Position numbers and translations under genes: made by a program
Assembly: GCA_944320785.1 (NCBI GenBank)
Contig: CALUIR010000004.1
Coordinates: 1 to 64,000 of the forward strand
Direction of reading: 5' to 3'
DNA: 64,000 bases
DNA from: an uncultured Bacteroidaceae bacterium
Lineage (GTDB): Bacteria > Bacteroidota > Bacteroidia > Bacteroidales > Bacteroidaceae
Shown here: positions 46,387 through 54,290 of the stretch, piece by piece
Layout of the letters: every line of letters starts with the position of its first letter
Numbering within the stretch: position 1 is the first letter of the stretch
Notes under the pieces: model-generated
Seen by the model: the letters and a program-made list of their open reading frames with translations, nothing else
Database searches by the model: none
Told to the model about the DNA's origin: nothing

Positions 46387-46428
46387 AGCCGCCTTTCTTC
46401 CCATAAAAAAGGACGGCTTTTACTTTTG
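46387..46428 (+). terminator. Terminator hairpin overlapping the pst promoter
   Basis: AGCCG-CCTTT (46387-46396) pairs with AAAGG-A-CGGCT (46408-46418), ending in TTTT. TACTTTTG (46421-46428) directly after it is a -7 box for pstS. Termination of the acyl-CoA ligase and initiation of pst thus use the same 40 nt. A Pho-box could not be identified with confidence. Confidence 0.6.
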
Positions 46429-46445
46429 CGCCATCAAAAACTGAA

Positions 46446-47273
46446 ATGGCGATGAACAAACTGAACGTTTTGCTCTTTTGCGCTTGCCTGTGGGCCACAA
46501 CAGCCACGGCCCAACGGATAAAAGGAAGCGACACCGTATTACCATTAACCCAGAAATTAGCAGAAGCATACATTGCAAACCATCCCGGCGCATCCGTCAC
46601 CGTCACCGGGGGAGGCTCTGGAGTAGGATTGTCCGCCCTGAACGACCATACCACCGACATTGCCATGTCCTCAAGAAGCATCAGCTTCGGCGAGAAAATG
46701 AAACTGAAGCAAAAGAAAACCGAAGTAGATGAAATCATCATCGCCTACGATGCTTTGGCCGTCATCGTGCATCCCTCCAACCCCGTCGATAAACTGACAA
46801 GGGAACAATTGGAAGGAATATTCCGGGGGAAAATCACCGATTGGGAAGAAGTGGGAGGCAACAAAGGAAAAATCGTAGTCTATGCACGCGAAACATCCTC
46901 CGGCACTTACGAATTCTTCAAAGAAAGCGTGCTGGAGAACAAGAACTACATGAGCAGCGTGCTTTCCATGCCGGCCACTGGCGCCGTCATCCAATCCGTG
47001 AAACAGACCAAAGGCGCCATCGGCTATGTGGGGCTTGCCTACCTGAACCCGCAAGTGAAGCCCATCAAGGTAGCTTACGGCAACACAGGATATTATGCCC
47101 CGACCGTGGAAAACAGCATCGAGAAAAAATACCCCATCGTGCGTCCTTTATATTATTATTGCAACTCCTCAGACCGGGAAAAGGTGGAAGGATTCATTGA
47201 TTTCATCCTGTCGCCTGCCGGGCAACAAATCGTGCGCGAAAGCGGATACATCCCTGTAACAAACAACCCATAA
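46446..47273 (+). CDS. pstS: Phosphate-binding protein PstS
   Basis: The periplasmic solute-binding protein of the high-affinity phosphate transporter has 275 residues. A signal peptide ends TATAQ. Phosphate-binding loops are visible as KGSDTVLPLTQ, GGGSGVGLSAL, and ARETSSGTYEFF, with SNPVDKLTREQLEGIF and GAIGYVGLAYL characteristic of the PBP fold. It is slightly shorter than the E. coli protein (about 320). It starts the pst operon. In-frame ATGs at 46446 and 46452 are both possible. Confidence 0.95.
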   Translation: MAMNKLNVLLFCACLWATTATAQRIKGSDTVLPLTQKLAEAYIANHPGASVTVTGGGSGVGLSALNDHTTDIAMSSRSISFGEKMKLKQKKTEVDEIIIAYDALAVIVHPSNPVDKLTREQLEGIFRGKITDWEEVGGNKGKIVVYARETSSGTYEFFKESVLENKNYMSSVLSMPATGAVIQSVKQTKGAIGYVGLAYLNPQVKPIKVAYGNTGYYAPTVENSIEKKYPIVRPLYYYCNSSDREKVEGFIDFILSPAGQQIVRESGYIPVTNNP

Positions 47274-47284
47274 ACAATCCGGAC

Positions 47285-48469
47285 ATGAAAAAGATACTGG
47301 AACAATCCGTCAAATACCTGTTCACCGCAAGCGGGTTCATCACCAGCTTCATTATCCTGCTCATCATTTTCTTCCTGTTCAGCGAAGGAGCCGGGCTTTT
47401 CAGGAACCACATCATCGATGACGGGTATGTGGTGGCCCTGAACAAGAGCAATCCTGTCAACACATTGTCCGCCAATCAGATAAAAGAAATCTTTGACGAA
47501 GACATCACCAATTGGCAGGAAGCAGGCGGGGAAGACGAACCCATCCAAGTGTTCCGCCTGAGCGACCTGCTGTCCATCTATTCCGAAGAAGAATTAGGCA
47601 GCGAGTATGAGCATGCAGGAAGCAAGATAAAAGAAACCATCCTGCAAAACGAAGGCATCATCGCTTTCGTCCCCAAATCCCTTTTGACGGACACGGAAGG
47701 AATCAAAACCATGCCGGACCAAACCATTCCCGTCAAAGACGTGTTGGCCGGGACAGAATGGTTCCCCACCGCAACCCCGTCTCCGCTCTTCGGCATCCTC
47801 CCGCTTCTGGCAGGCACATTGTGGGTGAGCTTCTTCGCCATCCTCATCGCATTGCCATTCGGGTTGTGCGTATCCATCTACATGTCGGAGATAGCCAGCG
47901 AAAAAGTGCGCAATGTCCTGAAGCCGGTCATCGAACTGCTGAACGGAATCCCGTCTGTCGTGTACGGGTTCTTTGGCTTGATTGTCATTGTGCCGTTCCT
48001 CCAGCAACTGTTCAACCTGCCGGTCGGCGAATCCGGTTTGGCCGGAAGCCTCGTGCTGGCCATCATGGCATTGCCCACCATTGTGACGGTAGCCGAAGAT
48101 GCCATGCGCAATTGCCCCCGAAGCATGCGTGAAGCCAGCTTGGCCTTAGGAGCCAACAAATGGCAGACGATTTACAAAGTCGTCATTCCTTATTCCATAT
48201 CCGGCATCACATCCGGCATCGTGTTGGGCATCGGGCGCGCAGTGGGCGAAACAATGGCCGTGCTGATGGTCACAGGAAACGCGGCCGTCATGCCCACCTC
48301 CATCTTGGAACCGCTCCGAACCATCCCGGCAACCATCGCCGCAGAATTAGGCGAAGCGCCCACCGGCGAAGCGCACTACCAATCACTGTTCCTGCTGGGT
48401 GTCATCTTGTTCTTCATCACCCTGTTCATTAATCTCAGCGTAGAATACATTTCATCCCGTAAAAGATAA
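47285..48469 (+). CDS. pstC: Phosphate permease PstC with PstS-like inserted domain
   Basis: The 394-residue permease has the conventional transmembrane core from about residue 160 (LPLLAGTLWVSFFAIL, then GIPSVVYGFFG, the EAA loop REASLALGANKWQTIYKVV). Between the first membrane helix (about 18-38) and the core lies a periplasmic insert of about 100 residues. VALNKSNPVNTLSANQIKEI and NEGIIAFVPKSLL resemble PstS (VIVHPSNPVDKLTREQLEGI, KGAIGYVGLAYL of the neighbour). This suggests a partial solute-binding-like lobe tethered to the permease. Classical PstC is about 320 residues. The gene is 11 nt after pstS. Confidence 0.93.
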   Translation: MKKILEQSVKYLFTASGFITSFIILLIIFFLFSEGAGLFRNHIIDDGYVVALNKSNPVNTLSANQIKEIFDEDITNWQEAGGEDEPIQVFRLSDLLSIYSEEELGSEYEHAGSKIKETILQNEGIIAFVPKSLLTDTEGIKTMPDQTIPVKDVLAGTEWFPTATPSPLFGILPLLAGTLWVSFFAILIALPFGLCVSIYMSEIASEKVRNVLKPVIELLNGIPSVVYGFFGLIVIVPFLQQLFNLPVGESGLAGSLVLAIMALPTIVTVAEDAMRNCPRSMREASLALGANKWQTIYKVVIPYSISGITSGIVLGIGRAVGETMAVLMVTGNAAVMPTSILEPLRTIPATIAAELGEAPTGEAHYQSLFLLGVILFFITLFINLSVEYISSRKR

Positions 48470-48472
48470 GCT

Positions 48473-49360
48473 ATGTCCACATTGTCATTCCCTGAAAACA
48501 ACAGCCGCCGCAAGACGCTGAACCAGAAAATTGCTTTCGCCTGCTGCTTCGCGTTGAGCCTGTGCGTCGTCTTGGTGCTTGCCAGCATCCTGCTGTTCAT
48601 CATCATCAAAGGCATCCGGGTCATCAACTGGGACTTCATCACCCAGGCTCCTGCCGATGGCATGACGGGCGGCGGCATCTTTCCTGCCATCATCGGCACC
48701 CTGTGCCTGATGGCCGGGAGCGCCATTGTTTCGTTCCCTGTCGGCATCATGAGCGGCATTTACATGAATGAATACGCCACAAACGGGAAACTGGTACGGT
48801 TCATCCGCATGATGACCAACAACCTGTCCGGCATCCCTTCCATCGTGTTCGGCCTGTTCGGCATGGCCATTTTCGTCAACTACCTGGATTTCGGCGACAG
48901 CATCATTGCCGGCTCCCTGACACTCGGCCTTTTGTCGCTGCCGGTCATCATCCGGACCACAGAAGAAGCCCTGAAAGACATTCCCGACAGCATGCGTGAA
49001 GGCAGCCGGGCATTGGGCGCCACGCAACTGCAAACCATCTGGAACGTCATCCTCCCCATGGCTGTGCCCCGCGTCATCACGGGATTGATTCTCTCCATGG
49101 GGCGTGTGTCGGGAGAAACAGCCCCCATCCTTTTCACCTGCGCTGCCTATTTCCTGCCCCAACTGCCCAGCAGCATTTTCGACCAATGCATGGCGCTCCC
49201 CTACCACCTTTACGTATTGGCCACCAGCGGCACCGACCTGGAGAAGCAGCAACCCATCGCATACGGCACTGCACTGGTCCTCATCATCATCGTATTGATT
49301 ATCAACCTGGCCGCCAACGGCATCCGGAAATATTTCGCCAACAAAGTAAAAACAAACTAA
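48473..49360 (+). CDS. pstA: Phosphate permease PstA
   Basis: The second membrane subunit has 295 residues and six predicted helices. [35 protein letters not shown] and the cytoplasmic coupling segment [21 protein letters not shown] are typical. It lacks the large periplasmic insert of PstC. It begins 3 nt after pstC and is followed by pstB after 7 nt. Confidence 0.95.
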   Translation: MSTLSFPENNSRRKTLNQKIAFACCFALSLCVVLVLASILLFIIIKGIRVINWDFITQAPADGMTGGGIFPAIIGTLCLMAGSAIVSFPVGIMSGIYMNEYATNGKLVRFIRMMTNNLSGIPSIVFGLFGMAIFVNYLDFGDSIIAGSLTLGLLSLPVIIRTTEEALKDIPDSMREGSRALGATQLQTIWNVILPMAVPRVITGLILSMGRVSGETAPILFTCAAYFLPQLPSSIFDQCMALPYHLYVLATSGTDLEKQQPIAYGTALVLIIIVLIINLAANGIRKYFANKVKTN

Positions 49361-49367
49361 AAACGAT

Positions 49368-50120
49368 ATGGAAATCATAAAAGCCCAGCACGTAAATTTC
49401 TATTATGGGAGCTTCCACGCCCTGAAAGACATCTCGATGGAGATAGAGGAAAAATCCGTAGTGGCCTTCATCGGGCCGTCAGGATGCGGGAAATCCACCT
49501 TCCTCCGCCTGTTCAACAGAATGAACGACTTGATTCCCAAAACCCGTCTGGAAGGGCAAATCCTCATCAACGGGCAGGACATTTACGGGAAAAACATCCA
49601 AGTGGACCAATTAAGGAAAGAGGTCGGCATGGTGTTCCAACGCCCCAACCCTTTCCCGAAAAGCATCTACGAGAACGTGGCATACGGGCTGAAAGTGAAC
49701 GGCATCAAGAACCAGGATGTCATAGAGGAACGTGTGGTGGAGTCATTGAAAGGCGCCGCCCTTTGGGATGAAGTGAAGGACAAACTGAAGAAATCGGCCT
49801 ACGCGCTCTCCGGCGGACAACAGCAACGCCTCTGCATTGCACGCGCCATGGCGGTGTCCCCGCAAATCCTGTTGATGGACGAGCCTGCATCCGCCTTGGA
49901 TCCCATCTCCACGGCAAAGATAGAAGAACTGATCCGCGAGCTGAAAAAACAGGTCACCATCGTCATCGTCACCCACAACATGCAGCAAGCATCGCGCGTC
50001 AGCGACAAGACCGCTTTCTTCTACATGGGCGAAATGGTGGAATACGGGCGCACGAAAGACATCTTCACCAACCCGGAAAAAGAAGCCACGCAGAATTACA
50101 TCACCGGGCGTTTCGGATAA
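49368..50120 (+). CDS. pstB: Phosphate transporter ATPase PstB
   Basis: The 250-residue ABC ATPase powers PstAC. Motifs: Walker [11 protein letters not shown] loop [17 protein letters not shown], signature [15 protein letters not shown], Walker [16 protein letters not shown] and the switch His in [13 protein letters not shown]. All are complete, and length is normal. phoU follows 26 nt later. Confidence 0.97.
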   Translation: MEIIKAQHVNFYYGSFHALKDISMEIEEKSVVAFIGPSGCGKSTFLRLFNRMNDLIPKTRLEGQILINGQDIYGKNIQVDQLRKEVGMVFQRPNPFPKSIYENVAYGLKVNGIKNQDVIEERVVESLKGAALWDEVKDKLKKSAYALSGGQQQRLCIARAMAVSPQILLMDEPASALDPISTAKIEELIRELKKQVTIVIVTHNMQQASRVSDKTAFFYMGEMVEYGRTKDIFTNPEKEATQNYITGRFG

Positions 50121-50146
50121 CCCTTGGCATCATAAAAACTAACGAT

Positions 50147-50839
50147 ATGGTAAAATTCATCGAAACTGAACTCGAACAACTCAACAAAGAGATTGACGAA
50201 ATGTGGGTATTGGTGTACTCGCAACTGGAAAACACCCGCGAAGCCGTGCTGACTTCCAACAAAGGATTGGCGCAACAGGTCATCGTGCGGGAAAAACGCG
50301 TGAACGCCTTTGAACTGAAAATCGACAGCGATGTGGAAGACCTCATCGCCCTGTACAGCCCGGTGGCCATCGACTTGCGCTTTGTGCTGGCCATGTTCAA
50401 AATCAACACCGACCTGGAACGTTTGGGCGACTTCGCCGAAGGCATCGCACGCTATGTCGTCAACAAGGAAGATTCCATCCCCCTCGATGCAGACCTGCTG
50501 AAGGAGCTGCAATTGGAACGGATGTTCGACGAGGTGCTGGCCATGCTCTCCACCGCACGCGAGGCCCTGCGCCAGGAAAACATCGACCTCACGGCACAGG
50601 TGTTCGAGAAAGACAACATCTTGGACGAACTGAACCACAACTCGACAAGCATACTCACGGAGTACGCCAAAAACAACACCGAACAGATATCCCAATGCTT
50701 CAGCCTGTCGTCCATCTTCCGGAAACTGGAACGTGCAGGCGACCATATCACCAACATTGCGGAGGAAACCGTGTTCTACTTCAACGCCAAGATACTGAAA
50801 CACAACCATAAGGCACTGATGGACGACATGATTTCATGA
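50147..50839 (+). CDS. phoU: Phosphate signalling regulator PhoU
   Basis: The 230-residue all-helical protein has two PhoU repeats (about 15-105 and 120-205), with the metal-binding signatures INTDLERLGDFAEGIA and RKLERAGDHITNIAEE. It couples Pst transport state to the Pho regulon kinase and limits phosphate uptake. The kinase-regulator pair is not in the window. The transcript probably ends in the hairpin at 50871-50899. Confidence 0.95.
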   Translation: MVKFIETELEQLNKEIDEMWVLVYSQLENTREAVLTSNKGLAQQVIVREKRVNAFELKIDSDVEDLIALYSPVAIDLRFVLAMFKINTDLERLGDFAEGIARYVVNKEDSIPLDADLLKELQLERMFDEVLAMLSTAREALRQENIDLTAQVFEKDNILDELNHNSTSILTEYAKNNTEQISQCFSLSSIFRKLERAGDHITNIAEETVFYFNAKILKHNHKALMDDMIS

Positions 50840-50870
50840 CACGGCTGGAAAGAACTGCCCCATAAATGAG

Positions 50871-50899
50871 AAGGGCCGGCATGGTTGATGCCGGCCCTT
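50871..50899. terminator. Terminator hairpin after phoU
   Basis: AAGGGCCGGCAT pairs perfectly with ATGCCGGCCCTT around a 5-nt loop. It lies about 30 nt after the phoU stop and about 20 nt after the frameshifted gene on the other strand, so it may serve both. Confidence 0.75.
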
Positions 50900-50919
50900 C
50901 CCGCTTTCCGCCTGCGCCG

Positions 50920-51752
50920 CTATTTGCAAAGCGCCTGGGCCAAGTCGCCCAGTCCAGCTCCCCCGGGCAGGCCGGGATAAGCCTCCTTCATGGCATCCAC
51001 GAAAGCCTGCGCCGTTTGGCTGGACGCCAACACTTCCTTCATCTTCGTCAAATAAGCGATTTTAAACTCCACCGCATCGCGCTTTCCGCCCCGCCATGCC
51101 CGCCAATGAACAGCACGGCACCTGAATCCAACGAACGCCCGGCCTCAACGATTTCGGCCTCAATGGCAGCCGGGGAGGAAACCTGCAAGTGGCTCATATG
51201 CGCCTTTGCCGGCACCCAGTGCGTATAATACGCTTTCCCGCCTATCAAGATGCTGGCGGCAGGGAAATCAGAAGCTGCCCCGTGGCGGAACTCAAACGTC
51301 ACGCCGGCCCATGCCTGCATCGCGCCGAACGGCACTTCAGAGACAGCGCCCGTTGGCATCTCCGTCAAGGCATCACCGAATGCCTGCGCAAAGCCTGCCA
51401 TCATGCCGCCATAAATTTCCCCTTTGGTGAACTCCGGCATGCCTTCTGCCATCACCACCTCATGGTTGCCCGTTCCGCCCACATGGTAGTCCGTGATGCG
51501 TTTCTCCACAGGCTTCTCCAACCGGGAAAGATAAGCGTCAAACTCCGCCACATTGTCCTTGAACAACGGCTGCTCCATCGTCACAAGGGCATCCTTGCCC
51601 TCAATGATGTAGCTCGCGTCACCCAACGCATCGTGGGTGTAATACACATGAAGCTTGAAATTGCCGAGGTCATGCACCTCGAAACGCCCTTTTGTCTGTG
51701 CCATAACTGTAATGGTTAAAAAATTAAACAAAATGAAAATTGCCTTTTTCAT
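50920..51752 (-). pseudogene. Exported metallo-beta-lactamase-like protein, frameshifted near the 3' end
   Basis: The intact part (51048-51752, 234 codons) has a signal peptide ending VMAQ and an MBL-like fold (DASYIIEGKDALVTMEQPLF; VLFIGGHGG near the end). The usual HxHxDH metal motif is TDYHVGGTGNHE, so metal binding is altered. After GGHGG the frame shifts in a run of four C on the plus strand (51089-51092). Adding one base restores a matching frame, RDAVEFKIAYLTKMKEVLAS onward, ending LGDLAQALCK with a stop at 50920-50922. The full product would be 277 residues. A sequencing error or a real mutation are both possible. Divergent hxlR suggests control by that regulator. Confidence 0.75.
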
Positions 51753-51882
51753 GACTGCTGGTTTTAAATGAATAAATAATCATACATACAAATGTTCACT
51801 CTCCAAAAGGAACTCTGTCTCTTTTGTGCTGCAAAATTAAGGGGAGGATTTTAATCCCGCAAGAAGGCACTTGCCCGTCAGC

Positions 51883-51898
51883 TACTTACGCGCAAGTA
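51883..51898. promoter_or_regulatory. Inverted repeat between MBL-like gene and hxlR (candidate operator)
   Basis: TACTTACGCGCAAGTA pairs 7 of 8 positions with itself. HxlR-family regulators such as YodB bind TACT-N7-AGTA type sites; here the spacing is TACT-N8-AGTA. It lies in the 248-nt divergent spacer, about 55 nt upstream of the hxlR -33 element. The spacer otherwise shows only AT-rich promoter DNA. Confidence 0.5.
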
Positions 51899-51953
51899 AC
51901 AATTGTTGCATATAAGCGGATTACAGATGAATATTTTTTGAAAAAAATTTTTG

Positions 51954-51985
51954 TTTGCTATTCAAAAGATATTTGATTACCTTTG
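51954..51985 (+). promoter_or_regulatory. Promoter of hxlR-family gene
   Basis: TTTG (51954-51957) and TACCTTTG (51978-51985) with a 20-nt spacer match the Bacteroidetes consensus closely. The ATG at 52001 is then only about 10 nt from the expected start of transcription; ATG 52013 may be preferred. Confidence 0.7.
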
Positions 51986-52000
51986 TAGCCTAATGTTGGA

Positions 52001-52393
52001 ATGCAACTTATTATGGAAAGGACAAGGATAGAAAACACGGTGTTCCCGGACTGCCCGATACGGAACATCCTGGCAAGGCTCTGTGACAAATGGTCGCTCT
52101 TGGTCATCTACACGATGGAGAAAGCCGGCAAAGCGCCCATGCGGTTCAAGGAATTGCAACGCGGAATCCCCGACATCTCGCAGAAGATGCTGACAGTGAC
52201 GTTGCGGACACTGGAAGAAGACGGCTACGTCACCCGCACTATCTACCCCGAAGTGCCGCCAAGGGTGGAATATGCATTGACCACACGGGCATATTCCCTG
52301 CTTCCCCACGTCAACGCCTTGATAAAATGGGCATCGGAAAACAAGGACGGCATCATGAAAGACCGAAAAAAAGCGGCGCGGAGGAATGCCTGA
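52001..52393 (+). CDS. HxlR family winged-helix transcriptional regulator
   Basis: The 130-residue protein is a single MarR/HxlR-type winged-helix domain: CPIRNILARLCDKWSLLVIYTM, quoted in part as CPIRNILARLCDKWSLLVIY, then RFKELQRGIPDISQKMLTVT (recognition helix) and the wing TRTIYPEVPPRVEYALT. A cysteine (about residue 18) sits at the start of helix 1 as in redox or quinone-sensing members; whether it senses anything here is not known. It is divergent from the MBL-like gene, the usual position for HxlR regulators and their targets. Confidence 0.9.
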   Translation: MQLIMERTRIENTVFPDCPIRNILARLCDKWSLLVIYTMEKAGKAPMRFKELQRGIPDISQKMLTVTLRTLEEDGYVTRTIYPEVPPRVEYALTTRAYSLLPHVNALIKWASENKDGIMKDRKKAARRNA

Positions 52394-52665
52394 ATCCCTC
52401 AAAGACTTTCCTTGGGCAATCTCCGGCTTTAGGGAAAAAACCCAAGCTTTACAGGAAAAGATGGCACATTCTTCCCATACAATCCGCCGCGCCTCACAGA
52501 AGATTTCCCTTACGATTAGTAATCGTCATGCATTACGATTAGTAATCGTCACGCCATACGATTAGTAATCGTCCAAGCAAAAGTTCAGGAACATTTTGAA
52601 AAAGTTCTTAGAACATTTCGCAAAACCTCATAGAACTTTTCCGGAATCGCTCCAATGATTTCGCC
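52394..52665. repeat. Intergenic spacer with three identical 15-nt palindromes
   Basis: ACGATTAGTAATCGT occurs at 52512-52526, 52535-52549 and 52558-52572, exactly 23 nt apart, with variable CATGCATT/CACGCCAT spacers. Each unit has 7-nt perfect arms. Further right, GTTCTTAGAAC (about 52603) and GAACATTTT-type repeats continue to 52640. No gene is visible in this 272-nt convergent spacer. Spacers of 8 nt are far too short for CRISPR. Confidence 0.75.
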
Positions 52666-53589
52666 TCACCGCCGCCTCAACCGGGGAAAAAGTTTGCGGA
52701 AACGCACCATATAGGACGTGATGCTGCCCCCGGCAATCACGAAGGTCACCGCCGCGATAATCAGCACAAGGCCGAAACTTTCGCGCACCGTCAGCGACTC
52801 CCCGAAAACCGTGATGCCGATGACAATGGCCGTCAACGGTTCCAATGCCCCAAGAATCGCCGTGGGGGTAGAACCGATGCACTGGATGGCGCTCGTGGTG
52901 CAAAGGAAAGATATGGCAGTGGGGAAAACGGCCAAAGCAACCAGATTGCCCCACAAATACCAAGAACCGGGCGTAGAAACGCTGTCCGCAAGGCACAACC
53001 TCACGACAAACAACGTCAACCCGAAAAGGAGGACATAAAAGGTCACGGCCAAAGTCGCCATGTTCTTCAGCGAGGCTTGGTTGACGCCCACAATGTACAC
53101 CGCATACGACAAGGCAGAAAGGAACACCAGGATGACACCCGTGGCACTGAGCGTAGTGCCGCCCTCGCCATTGTAAAGGAGCCCGATGCCCAGCACGGCC
53201 AAAAAGATGCAGGCCACCGTCTGCACCGACAGCCTCTCCCTGAAAAACAAAGCCATGATGACTGCCACAAGAATGGGGTAAACAAACAACAACGTGGAAG
53301 CGATGCCTGCCTCCATGTAATTATAGCTTGCAAACAAAGTGAGGGAAGACAACGCCACCAGCAACCCCATCCCCGCCAACGGAAGGACGGACTTCCGCTC
53401 CACACGGAAGCTGCGGCCGCGCACCCTTATCATCATCCCCAATAACGGAATGGCAAACAAATACCTGAAAAACAGCACCGAATCCGGATCCATCCCCTCT
53501 TTGTAAAGAGGAAGGGCGAACAATGGATTCATGCCGTAAGTGGCGGCTGCTACCGCCCCCAAGAGATAACCTTTTGCTTTTACGTTCAT
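52666..53589 (-). CDS. EamA/DMT family transporter
   Basis: The 307-residue protein has ten predicted membrane helices in two EamA repeats (first about 5-135, second about 150-290), seen in LLGAVAAATYGMNPLFALPLY, ASTLLFVYPILVAVIMALFF and ILGALEPLTAIVIGITVFGESL (each quoted in part). DMT exporters move small metabolites across the inner membrane; substrate cannot be predicted. A minus-strand -7 box TACTTTTG lies at 53610-53617. The neighbour aroK is 61 nt upstream on the same strand and may be separate. Confidence 0.88.
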   Translation of the reverse strand: MNVKAKGYLLGAVAAATYGMNPLFALPLYKEGMDPDSVLFFRYLFAIPLLGMMIRVRGRSFRVERKSVLPLAGMGLLVALSSLTLFASYNYMEAGIASTLLFVYPILVAVIMALFFRERLSVQTVACIFLAVLGIGLLYNGEGGTTLSATGVILVFLSALSYAVYIVGVNQASLKNMATLAVTFYVLLFGLTLFVVRLCLADSVSTPGSWYLWGNLVALAVFPTAISFLCTTSAIQCIGSTPTAILGALEPLTAIVIGITVFGESLTVRESFGLVLIIAAVTFVIAGGSITSYMVRFRKLFPRLRRR

Positions 53590-53650
53590 CGCCTTGATTT
53601 TTTGCGGCGCAAAAGTAATATTTTAAAGGACATGAAAAGAAAAACAAACC

Positions 53651-54178
53651 CTAAATTCCCAACTCGCGGCGGAACAACTCCACCGTCTGGCGGATTTGTT
53701 CCCGCGTCTCCAGCGCATCGGAACAGACCACATGCTTCGCTTGGGCATACCAGCGCATGCGCTGCTCCAATCCCGTGCGGATGAATGCCCGCAACGCATC
53801 GTCCGCCTTGCCGCGCAAAAGCGGGCGCGAATGCTGGGCCGCCTTCAGGCGGCGGAACAAGACATCAAGCCCGGCATCCAGGAAAACCGTCTCACCCTTG
53901 CTGTTCATGAAGTCCATGTTGTCGAAGAAACAAGGCGTGCCGCCGCCTACCGACACCACCACGTCCTCAAAATCCGCCACCTCGTGCAGCATGCCGCGTT
54001 CCAGCAAACGGAAGCCTTCCTCGCCCCGTTCCGCAAAGACCTCGTTCACGCTCTTGTGGAAACGCCCCTCTATCCGCCAGTCCAAATCAATGAATGAAAG
54101 CCCTGCCGCCTCCGCCAACGCATGGCCCAGCGTGGTCTTGCCTGCGCCCATGTAGCCTATCAAGAATATCCGTACCAT
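53651..54178 (-). CDS. aroK: Shikimate kinase
   Basis: This enzyme phosphorylates shikimate with ATP in chorismate synthesis. The 175 residues contain the P loop IGYMGAGKTTLG, the shikimate-binding DLDWRIE, VSVGGGTPC and the lid region around RPLLRGKADDALRAF. Length is standard. A minus-strand -7 box TACATTTG lies at 54212-54219. It is divergent from the antiporter gene. Confidence 0.95.
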   Translation of the reverse strand: MVRIFLIGYMGAGKTTLGHALAEAAGLSFIDLDWRIEGRFHKSVNEVFAERGEEGFRLLERGMLHEVADFEDVVVSVGGGTPCFFDNMDFMNSKGETVFLDAGLDVLFRRLKAAQHSRPLLRGKADDALRAFIRTGLEQRMRWYAQAKHVVCSDALETREQIRQTVELFRRELGI

Positions 54179-54290
54179 CCTTTTTGTCCTTTCTGATTAA
54201 GTTTCTCCTCACAAATGTAGTGCTTTTTTCTGCCAATCCTTTTAAATTTCGTATTTTTGCAACGGAATTACGAACCATCACGGATGTGAC

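Noticed and set aside
46338..46445. Pho box upstream of pstS
   Set aside because: TAACA-type motifs occur, but no pair with convincing direct-repeat spacing could be fixed by eye.
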